Positions 1 through 6,951 of a stretch of DNA of 64,000 nt are shown here, in pieces. The stretch is taken from the NCBI GenBank assembly GCA_003577275.1, contig QEVO01000009.1, positions 1 to 64,000 on the forward strand, read 5' to 3'. A program made the translations under genes and the position numbers. The stretch's first letter is position 1. Every line of letters starts with the position of its first letter. Source of the DNA: Pseudomonadota bacterium (GTDB lineage Bacteria; Pseudomonadota; Alphaproteobacteria; Sphingomonadales; Govanellaceae). The notes under the pieces were generated by a model. The model was given only the letters and a program-made list of their open reading frames with translations. It had not been told where the DNA came from and ran no database searches.

Positions 1-98
1 CCGAACGAGGCCATGGCCAGCGGCATGGTGCCAAGCCCCAACCCCAGCACCGAGGCCAGCACGATCCACCAGCCATAAAATATTCGGCGCTGCGCCAT
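1..98 (-). CDS. MFS transporter, N-terminal fragment
   Basis: The first 32 codons of a minus-strand gene run off the left edge. The peptide starts MAQRRIFYGWWIVLASVLGL, a short basic stretch followed by a hydrophobic helix. The FYGWW-IV-A start is characteristic of helix 1 in major facilitator superfamily organic-acid transporters. A GGGAG ribosome site precedes the ATG, and the gene begins 17 nt after the stop of the acyl-CoA ligase, so it is probably the last visible member of the same operon. A role in importing the acid activated by the ligases is inference from position. The rest of the protein is outside the window. Confidence 0.7.
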   Translation of the reverse strand, partial: MAQRRIFYGWWIVLASVLGLGLGTMPLAMASF

Positions 99-115
99 GT
101 ACTTTTCTCCCGCGG

Positions 116-1702
116 TTATCGCGGGATCTCGATGCCGGCGGCCTCGCGATCCCAGGTGTTATCATTCAGCGGGTTGACCCGCAGCTCCACTTTGCGCACG
201 TGCTGCGTGGACGGCGTGCGCGGCAGGGTGTCGACAAATTCGATATAGCGGGGCACCATGAAACGGGGCATGCGCGGGATGAGAAAACGGATGAGCTCCT
301 CCGGCGTCAACGTCGAACCTGGCCGGCGGGTGGCGACGATCTTTACTTCATCCTCGCCATGCTCGGAGGGCACGCCGATGGCGGCAACGCCGGTCAAATC
401 GGGATGCTGGGAGACGATCGCCTCGACCTCGAACGAGGAAATATTTTCGCCCCGGCGGCGCATGTAATCACGCTTGCGGTCGACGAAATAATGATTGCCA
501 TCGGCATCGCGGCGCATGGCGTCGCCGGTGTGCAGCCAGCCGTTGCGCCAAGCCTCCCAGGTTTTTTCCGGTTTGCCGAAATAGCCTTGGCTTAGCGTCC
601 ACGGCTGGCTGGTGCGGACAATGAGCTCGCCCACCTCGCCCACCGGCACTTCATAATCCAGATCATCGACGATCCGCACCTCATAGCCCGGCTTGACCTT
701 GCCGCAACTGGTGAAATTATCTGTAACGTTGTTACGGCCCAAGGGAACGCCCGCCTCGGTCATGCCGAAATGGGTGTTGACGATGACGTTGAATCGCTTG
801 CGGAAGGCGTCGATGTCGCTGATCATGGTGACGTATTTCAGGCTGTGTTTTTTATCGTCGTCGGATGGCGGCAGCGCCAGCACCCATTTCGCCATCGCCG
901 GCAACAAAATACCGACCGTGCATTTATAGGTGTCGACATCGCGCCAGAAATCCTGGGTCTTGAACTGCTCGCGGATGATCACCCTGCCGCCGAATGCGCC
1001 CATCGCCAGGAACGGCACCTTGCCGGTGCCGTGAAACATGGGAAACGGCGCGTAAAACGCATCGTCCGGCGTGAGATAATTCAAGGTCTGGATGGAATTC
1101 ATGTAATAGCCCCAGGGAATCATCACGCCTTTTGATGGTCCGGTGGTGCCGCCGGTGTAGAGGATGCCGGCCAGATTCCAGGGCTTGGGCGCCTCCACCT
1201 CCTCCATGCCGGTCGTCGACGACAGCAAGTCATCGCCGTCAACGATATTTTTATTCAGCTTCGGCAGATCAGCCTTGGCCGACATGACGATCACGGATTC
1301 CAGATTAGGCAGACGATCCGCAATATCAATCAGACGGTCCAAATAGCGGTCATCGATCAGCAACACCTTGGCCCCGGAGTCCGCGATGATGTAGTGCAGC
1401 ATATCGCCAAGATAATTGGTGTTGATCGGCACCTCGATCGCTTTGAGCCAGGACAGGCCCAGCCAGGACGCCGCGGTGTTGATCGCCGGCGGCATGAAGA
1501 TGGCCACCCGATCGCCCTCCGCCACGCCCAAACTGCGGTAGACTTGCGCCCATTTCATTACCAGATGATGGAACCGCTGATAGCTGTATGACTCTCCATC
1601 GACTTCCTCGACAAAGCTGCGATCCGGCGTGGCCGCCGCCCGCCGGGCGAGAATGAGCGGCAACGTGTCCTTGGGGCCGATCTCTACCTGCAAGCTCGTC
1701 AT
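116..1702 (-). CDS. AMP-forming acyl-CoA ligase (CaiC-like)
   Basis: About 528 aa, ANL superfamily. The adenylation signatures are visible: phosphate loop YTGGTTGPSKG, HFGMTEAG, and the hinge region DRKRDYMRRRGENISSFEVE typical of crotonobetaine/carnitine-CoA ligase relatives. Family members activate a carboxylate as acyl-AMP and then acyl-CoA. The ATG at 1702 is chosen because AAGGAG lies 8 nt upstream; an upstream in-frame ATG has no such site. Oddity: the C-terminal A10 motif, normally PxTxxxK, reads LPRTPSTQHVRK, placing His (about residue 501) where the catalytic Lys is expected, so the adenylation half-reaction may be impaired or the substrate unusual. The other ligase in the operon keeps the Lys. 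Substrate unknown. Confidence 0.88.
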   Translation of the reverse strand: MTSLQVEIGPKDTLPLILARRAAATPDRSFVEEVDGESYSYQRFHHLVMKWAQVYRSLGVAEGDRVAIFMPPAINTAASWLGLSWLKAIEVPINTNYLGDMLHYIIADSGAKVLLIDDRYLDRLIDIADRLPNLESVIVMSAKADLPKLNKNIVDGDDLLSSTTGMEEVEAPKPWNLAGILYTGGTTGPSKGVMIPWGYYMNSIQTLNYLTPDDAFYAPFPMFHGTGKVPFLAMGAFGGRVIIREQFKTQDFWRDVDTYKCTVGILLPAMAKWVLALPPSDDDKKHSLKYVTMISDIDAFRKRFNVIVNTHFGMTEAGVPLGRNNVTDNFTSCGKVKPGYEVRIVDDLDYEVPVGEVGELIVRTSQPWTLSQGYFGKPEKTWEAWRNGWLHTGDAMRRDADGNHYFVDRKRDYMRRRGENISSFEVEAIVSQHPDLTGVAAIGVPSEHGEDEVKIVATRRPGSTLTPEELIRFLIPRMPRFMVPRYIEFVDTLPRTPSTQHVRKVELRVNPLNDNTWDREAAGIEIPR

Positions 1703-1728
1703 GATGAGTCTCCTTCGATAAAGCGTAC

Positions 1729-2421
1729 CTAACACCGAGCCTGATCATGGACGCGCGCCAGCGCGCCGCAAGAATAGGCCGGGCGAATGGTAAAGGCGGA
1801 TATTTTCGATGCTTCGTACTGTTTCTTTTCCTGCGCGAACGCCTTGGTATGCGCAAAATCCTGATGTCCCCAGAGCATTGCCTTGCTGGCGTAAACTTCC
1901 ACCATCAGGTAGCGCTGCGGCGTATCCGTCCGATACATGTCGGCATAGAGAAAACCGGGCTCCTTGGCTGACACCTTCTCGCCCACGCGGCCAATCGCTC
2001 TTAGAAATTGCTCCTCCTGGCCGGGCAATATATAGGCGGCGGCAAAAGCGCCGAAAGGCGCATCACTGATATACCGGCTGCCGCCAAACACGGCGGAATC
2101 GAACGGCTCCGTCAGCGGCCGGCGGCGCATCGGCGGGTCGGAATAGACGGGATAGATGAACTCCCGGCGGCTCTCGGGCATGAGCGCGCCGAATATGACG
2201 CTTAAAGACTCATTCTCTCGGGGCACCGCATCGCCCTTATACATTTCCACCAGCAGAAACTTGTTGGCGTGCTTGGTGAAATAAAGATCGACATAAAGGC
2301 AGATATCCGACGCCGCCGCGCCCTTGGCGTAAGCGCGAAGATTATCCGCGAAGGCGTCCGCCTCGCCCGCCGGCGCAAACAGCACCGATATCCGGCCCTT
2401 CATGTCATGCCCGCCCGTCAT
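1729..2421 (-). CDS. Tandem ABM-like (dimeric alpha/beta barrel) protein
   Basis: 230 aa with two repeats that each resemble an antibiotic-biosynthesis-monooxygenase (ABM) ferredoxin-like fold, roughly residues 8-100 and 115-215. The second repeat shows the typical pattern: LYADMYR, then YLMVEVYAS, then WGHQDFAHTKAF. ABM domains usually dimerise and act as cofactor-free oxygenases, isomerases or heme-handling proteins; a single-chain pair makes an internal pseudo-dimer. The start overlaps the DUF35 stop as ATGA, implying translational coupling; an in-frame ATG at 2403 is an alternative. It lies between the DUF35 gene and ligase 1 in the acyl-CoA operon. No specific function can be assigned. 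Confidence 0.6.
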   Translation of the reverse strand: MTGGHDMKGRISVLFAPAGEADAFADNLRAYAKGAAASDICLYVDLYFTKHANKFLLVEMYKGDAVPRENESLSVIFGALMPESRREFIYPVYSDPPMRRRPLTEPFDSAVFGGSRYISDAPFGAFAAAYILPGQEEQFLRAIGRVGEKVSAKEPGFLYADMYRTDTPQRYLMVEVYASKAMLWGHQDFAHTKAFAQEKKQYEASKISAFTIRPAYSCGALARVHDQARC

Positions 2422-2813
2422 GCCGGCGCCGGTTGGAAGCGCGGCAACGTGACGGTTGGCGTGACGCGATCAAAACTGACCGTCATGGCCATGCCGCAAC
2501 GCAGTGTTTTATGATCGCCGGGCATCGCGGTGAGAATCTGCGGGCCTTCATCGCACCGGGTCAAGGTGATGGTATAGGGCACCTGCTCGGCCAGTGCGGG
2601 ATTCAAGCCATAGTGCACCACGGTGAAGGACACCAGCGCGCCCTTCCCGCCCGATTGCCGCCAAGTCAAGGGAGCGCCGCAAATGCAATGGGCGTGCCGG
2701 GGATGATGCCATGTCGCGCAAGCCTCGCAAAAGCGCAGCATCAGCGCGCCCTGCGCGGCCGCCTGCCAGTAGGGCTTCGTGTCCGCCGAAGGAGAGGGAA
2801 TGATCATGAACAA
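2418..2813 (-). CDS. DUF35 Zn-ribbon/OB-fold acyl-CoA-binding protein
   Basis: 131 aa. The N-terminal rubredoxin-like zinc ribbon has CEAC near residue 29 and a second CIC pair about 14 residues later. The OB-fold follows (GALVSFTVVHYGLNP, VPYTITLTRCDEGPQILT), as in DUF35 proteins. Family members partner thiolase-like proteins: in the steroid side-chain pathway a DUF35 domain joins Ltp2 to form a retro-aldolase. Here the gene overlaps the stop of the thiolase-like gene by 10 nt and the start of the ABM gene by 4 nt, so the three are tightly coupled. The pairing supports a two-subunit acyl-CoA enzyme; the exact reaction is inferred. Confidence 0.85.
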   Translation of the reverse strand: MFMIIPSPSADTKPYWQAAAQGALMLRFCEACATWHHPRHAHCICGAPLTWRQSGGKGALVSFTVVHYGLNPALAEQVPYTITLTRCDEGPQILTAMPGDHKTLRCGMAMTVSFDRVTPTVTLPRFQPAPA

Positions 2814-3976
2814 ACCTCATGCGACAATAAGGCGACAGCCTGCGCGCCGCCGACGGAGAGCGCGCCAAACCGCGCGTTCTTGACTTGATTGAATGCCTGG
2901 CCCCGCAATTGCCGGACCAATTCGATAACCAGATTCATGCCTTGCAGATAAACCTCCGCCAGCAGACCGCCGCTGGTATTGATAGCGATACCCGGGTCCG
3001 CGATGCGTTCCACCGCTTCGCCAAACCCGCAGAATCCTAAGTTCTCCAGGTCATAAAGCACGGATGAGGACGAGGCGTCGTAAATGCCTAAGACATTGAT
3101 ATCATCATGGCGAATCTTATGGCGGCAGAGCAGGCGATCCATCATGCCGATGCCGATGCGCGGCGGCAATTCGGCGAAATCGAAAAAGAAGTTGCTGTAA
3201 TTGGGCGACAGGCACTGATCCGCGTCCCAAATGTAAACCGGCCGGGTTTTGGCGCGCTGCGCATATTTTTTGCCCACCACCACAAAAGCGCACGCGCCGT
3301 CGGATTCCAGACAAAGATCGGCCTTGCGCAACGGCGTCGCCAGCATGGGGCTTTTCAGATAGCCGTCAAGATCCATCGGCTTGTCGCGCATCAGGGCATT
3401 GGGGTTGCGTGTCGCATAGTCCCGCTGACGGGTGACAATGGTGCCCAGGGCGCGGATCATCTTATCTTCTGCAATGCCGTGACGCTGCATGTAGGCCTGC
3501 GCCCACAGACCGAAAGCGCAGGATGGCGCGGCCATGCCGTAAGGTCCGGTGAATTCGCCGCCAAAGGGGCTCGCCCCTTCGGCCAGCACATTGCCCTCCT
3601 CATTGCGCGGCGGTATGGGCATATGGCCCAAACGCAGCATCGAGCGGCCGTTGAACGAACGATAGCAGACAATGGCTTCCGCCTGTCCCAGCGCAATGGC
3701 CGAGGCGGCGGCCGCCAGCAAGGTGACCGCCGATGACGCGCCGCTGGCGCTATCCAAGGCGAGGCGCACCTCGGTGATGCCCAATGCTTCGGCGACGCTG
3801 CTTTGCGCCACGTTGTCGAACGAGAAGCGCATCAAGCCGTCAATATCAGACGCCGCCAGACCGGCGTCGGCGATGGCCAGGCGAATGGCGTTGAGCGCCA
3901 TGTCGATCTCGGTTTTCCCGGATGCCCAGGAATAGTCGCTTTCGCCCACGCCGATAATGGCTGCCGTTTGGCTCAT
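2804..3976 (-). CDS. Thiolase-like lipid-transfer protein (Ltp2-like)
   Basis: 390 aa with the thiolase fold (AAIIGVGESDYSWASGKTE start; NTSGG and SVGGAQ near the C-terminus). The nucleophile motif CaSG of true thiolases reads SASG (Ser76), and the C-terminal CxG is SVGG, so this is not a normal acetyl-CoA acyltransferase. Thiolase homologues without the Cys that are paired with a DUF35 protein include the Ltp2 retro-aldolases of steroid side-chain breakdown, and a DUF35 gene follows directly. A role cleaving a hydroxyacyl-CoA is therefore likely, though other non-thiolytic roles remain possible. The preceding acyl-CoA synthetase gene ends 19 nt upstream. Confidence 0.8.
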   Translation of the reverse strand: MSQTAAIIGVGESDYSWASGKTEIDMALNAIRLAIADAGLAASDIDGLMRFSFDNVAQSSVAEALGITEVRLALDSASGASSAVTLLAAAASAIALGQAEAIVCYRSFNGRSMLRLGHMPIPPRNEEGNVLAEGASPFGGEFTGPYGMAAPSCAFGLWAQAYMQRHGIAEDKMIRALGTIVTRQRDYATRNPNALMRDKPMDLDGYLKSPMLATPLRKADLCLESDGACAFVVVGKKYAQRAKTRPVYIWDADQCLSPNYSNFFFDFAELPPRIGIGMMDRLLCRHKIRHDDINVLGIYDASSSSVLYDLENLGFCGFGEAVERIADPGIAINTSGGLLAEVYLQGMNLVIELVRQLRGQAFNQVKNARFGALSVGGAQAVALLSHEVCS

Positions 3977-3995
3977 CTGCTCGTCCCTTTATATA

Positions 3996-5585
3996 TTATC
4001 GTTCAACGCGGATCCCCGCCGCCTTGACATCGAATGTCGAAGCCGAGAGGGGAAAATCCTTCAGTTTGTGTTTCTCGATCTTTCCCAACGCCGTGCGCGG
4101 CAACTGCACTCCGGTATCGAAATATCTTGGCACCATGAAGTAGGCCAGATGCCGGGCGCAATGGCTGACCAGCGCCGCATGATCAATGGGCGGCGCGCCG
4201 GGCGACAATTCGAGAAAGGCGCGGACTTCTTCCTCGCCGCCGGGCCCCTCGCGGTATCCCACCACGGCAGCGCCGCTAACCCCGGGATAGTTCTGGAGCA
4301 CGGTTTCCACCTCATAGGTGGATATGTTCTCGCCGCGTCTTTTTAAGGATTCTTTCACCCGGTCGGTGAAATGAAGATACCCTTGTTCGTCCCGCCATCC
4401 CAGATCGCCGGTCTTAAACCAGCCATCCTGGAACGCGCTAGCGGTCGCTTCCGGCATGTTGTAATAGCCCAGCATGCGGTCATAGACATGGTGAGTCTTG
4501 ATCCACCACTCGCCGACTTTCCCCGTCGGCGCGTCCCGCCCTTCCTCATCGACGACGCGCAGCTGATGCCGGGGATTTAGTCGGCCGGCGGTACAGAGCT
4601 TGGCGGGCGCCGGCAGCCCCACCATGGCTGATTCCGTCGCGCCATACCCGGCCACCAGCTTGCAGCCAAACCGCCGCTCAAAGGCGTCAATCATCTCGGT
4701 GGTCACGCCAATGCACATGACGATTTTCAAGGCAATGTCACGGTCGTCAGGCCGCGGCGGCAGCGCGAGCAGGCCGCGCAATAGAAACGGCAAGGCGCTC
4801 CAATGCGTAGCCTTATACTGGTGCAACTCGTTCAGCAAATTCTCGCGGGGGAACTCGCGGCGCACGACGGTCTTTCCGCCGCTGATCAGGCAGCCGAGCG
4901 GCCCGAAGATGATCGCGTTTAAATGAAACAGCGGGTAGAACGTATAAAATACCGAATCTTCATCCAGAAAGACGCTACGGGTGATGTCCCATGATGTCGA
5001 TGATAGCTGCTGATGCGGCAGCACGACGCCTTTAGATACGCCGGTGGTGCCGGAGGTGAACAACACCATCCAGGGGTCGGAGCGTTCCATGGCCAGCTTT
5101 GGCAAAGGGTTCTTTTCCGCCATCAAGTCGGCGTAGCGTTCCTCCTTCGGCTGCGAAGGGATATAATCGCGCCCGACCACGATGATGCGCTCCAATGCAT
5201 TGCCATCGCCCAGGGCTTCGTAAGTACGGCTTAAATACTGGCTCTCCGCGATCAGGTAGCGCGCCTTGGTGATGGCGAAAACATGCGCCAGGCTTTGCCC
5301 CTTGAGCGCCGGATTGGTGGGCACAGCCAGCGCGCCGATATAGGCCAGGGCAAACATGCTCACCAGTATTTCCGGCTCATTGCCCATCAGGATGACGATG
5401 GGATCTCCCTTGCCGACGCCGCGTTTGGCCAGCGCCGCGGCCAAAGCCATGGATTGATCGTAAAGGCTGGCGTAAGTTAGGGTGACGTCATCAAACACCG
5501 CCAATACCCGCTCGCCATCCCGGCGCGCCTTGTCGGCCAGCAGCAGGGGCATTGGCACGGGTCGCTCTAGTTCTGGTTCCATCAT
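3996..5585 (-). CDS. AMP-forming acyl-CoA synthetase
   Basis: 529 aa, ANL superfamily. Visible motifs are FTSGTTGVSKG (phosphate loop), GYGATES, the TGDLGWRDEQGYLHFTDR region, and LPRTALGKIEKHKL, which carries the catalytic Lys at about residue 502. It should convert a carboxylic acid to its CoA thioester. It is the first enzyme gene after the TetR-hotdog regulator, with a gap of 68 nt, and leads into the thiolase-like gene. Its hinge (RVKESLKRRGENISTYEVE) resembles that of ligase 1, so the two may be paralogues acting on related substrates or on successive intermediates. Substrate not determinable. Confidence 0.88.
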   Translation of the reverse strand: MMEPELERPVPMPLLLADKARRDGERVLAVFDDVTLTYASLYDQSMALAAALAKRGVGKGDPIVILMGNEPEILVSMFALAYIGALAVPTNPALKGQSLAHVFAITKARYLIAESQYLSRTYEALGDGNALERIIVVGRDYIPSQPKEERYADLMAEKNPLPKLAMERSDPWMVLFTSGTTGVSKGVVLPHQQLSSTSWDITRSVFLDEDSVFYTFYPLFHLNAIIFGPLGCLISGGKTVVRREFPRENLLNELHQYKATHWSALPFLLRGLLALPPRPDDRDIALKIVMCIGVTTEMIDAFERRFGCKLVAGYGATESAMVGLPAPAKLCTAGRLNPRHQLRVVDEEGRDAPTGKVGEWWIKTHHVYDRMLGYYNMPEATASAFQDGWFKTGDLGWRDEQGYLHFTDRVKESLKRRGENISTYEVETVLQNYPGVSGAAVVGYREGPGGEEEVRAFLELSPGAPPIDHAALVSHCARHLAYFMVPRYFDTGVQLPRTALGKIEKHKLKDFPLSASTFDVKAAGIRVER

Positions 5586-5653
5586 GTTTGCCTAACGTAA
5601 AATTGAGTTAAGCCGAAAAAATTCAGCGCCGCGCTTGACGGCGGAGCTCGCCA

Positions 5654-6646
5654 TTATTTGCCGTAGATGGCCCGCGTCAGGCACAGCGCTTCCTGGTGGT
5701 CTTCGTGCGTTACCTTGACGTCCCAAATCTCTATCTTGCGGGTAAACAGGCTGCGCTCTGCCTGGCACAAGATAACGCCGCCGACGATGGGAGGAAAAAA
5801 GCGCAGGGACAAATCCTGCAGCACCCATTCGCCCTTGCGCGGCTGCGGCACCTCGCGGAAAAAACTCTCGCAGGTCCAGATGACCAGGCCGGCAATGGCC
5901 GCCGTCATCTGGTGGGTGCCGTAAAGAATGGAATGTGTGGGCACATGGGCGCGGGTCATCACTTTGTGCTCACCCACCGAGCAGGTTTCAAAGCGCCATT
6001 CGCGGGCCACCTCCATGCTGTCGGCGCGCGAGACATAGTGTTTTACCACTTTATCCTTGCTGCCCCCCGGCGGCACGGCGCTGGTCAGAAAGTTCAAGAT
6101 ATGGCCCGTCAGCTCTTCCGCCGATAACGGACCAAAAGGGCGATACCAATAAGGAATCTCGTTAAGCGCGCCCCAGATCAGGTGCTTGAGAATCTTTGGC
6201 GGTATTTCCCGGGTGATCTGATTTTTTTGCTGCGCTTCCTCGATGGCCCGCGACATCACCTCGTCATGATGGTGCCACATTTCCTGCAGCGCCGGACTAT
6301 GGGGCAGGCTGGCGTCATGCGCGCTGCGCATCGCCAAGCGAAACGAGGACGGAAAATACCGCGTGGCGTCCAATTGCAGGCGAATGAAACCTTCGATTCG
6401 TTTCGTTGGCGGGTCTTGCGGCCGAACGAAGGCGGCAAAATTGCCCTTGAAGAAGTCCAGCAGACGCTGGTTGATGCCCTCCAACAGATCGGCCTTGCTT
6501 TTGGCGTGGGCGTAGAGCGTGGGGCGGGTGATTTTCAGCGCATCGGTGATGTCGGTGATGGAAGTGCCGTCATAGCCTTTTTCGGCAAATAGATCGGCGG
6601 CGACATCGAGTATCTTATCGCGTGATATGCGTCGCGGGGCGGCCAT
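5654..6646 (-). CDS. TetR-family regulator fused to a hotdog (PaaI-like) domain
   Basis: 330 aa. Residues 7-53 are a TetR helix-turn-helix (KILDVAADLFAEKGYDGTS then TRPTLYAHAKSK). Residues 60-190 are the usual helical ligand and dimerisation region. After a PPGG linker, residues 198-330 look like a hotdog thioesterase domain: THSILYGTHQMTAAIAGL, then LQDLSLRFFPPI and IWDVKVTHED. The His of the PaaI motif is present (H245), but the acidic residue expected about nine positions later is Leu, so the domain is probably a binder, not an enzyme. It is the first gene of the acyl-CoA operon and diverges from a TonB receptor. Inference: an acyl-CoA-sensing repressor. Confidence 0.78.
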   Translation of the reverse strand: MAAPRRISRDKILDVAADLFAEKGYDGTSITDITDALKITRPTLYAHAKSKADLLEGINQRLLDFFKGNFAAFVRPQDPPTKRIEGFIRLQLDATRYFPSSFRLAMRSAHDASLPHSPALQEMWHHHDEVMSRAIEEAQQKNQITREIPPKILKHLIWGALNEIPYWYRPFGPLSAEELTGHILNFLTSAVPPGGSKDKVVKHYVSRADSMEVAREWRFETCSVGEHKVMTRAHVPTHSILYGTHQMTAAIAGLVIWTCESFFREVPQPRKGEWVLQDLSLRFFPPIVGGVILCQAERSLFTRKIEIWDVKVTHEDHQEALCLTRAIYGK

Positions 6647-6768
6647 CCCTATCCAACCGTCATCTGAAAGAATTTGAAATAACCGTCCGGAATCGCCCGG
6701 CGTTTACCTAACATATTATTTTTTAATATTTTTTTCATCCGGGTCAAGATTCTCGGTTTGATAACCAT

Positions 6769-6813
6769 ACTGATCGGTTAGTTATTGACACATATTTAAC
6801 TAAACGGTAAGTT
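6769..6813. promoter_or_regulatory. Paired TetR-type operators over a promoter
   Basis: Two copies of a 14-bp near-palindrome lie at 6769-6782 (ACTGATCGGTTAGT) and 6799-6812 (ACTAAACGGTAAGT). Both fit ACTRAWCGGTWAGT, and their centres are exactly 30 bp apart. A TTGACA -35 box lies between them (6785-6790), with a weak -10 (TAAGTT) 17 bp downstream inside the second site, directed toward the TonB receptor. They sit in the divergent spacer between the TetR-hotdog gene and the receptor, which fits repression of one or both by the TetR protein. Binding is inferred. The rest of the 6647-6951 spacer shows nothing else I can name. Confidence 0.6.
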
Positions 6814-6951
6814 TTAGTCAATGGCCGCATGGCGCAAAATTCAAGGCCGCGGCAGCCCCGGTAGGTTCCATAGAGCAGACAACAGCTTCCCCGTTGATAT
6901 GCCGAGGAAGCGACAACAAAACGACCGACGACCAATTTAGGGAGACCATCT

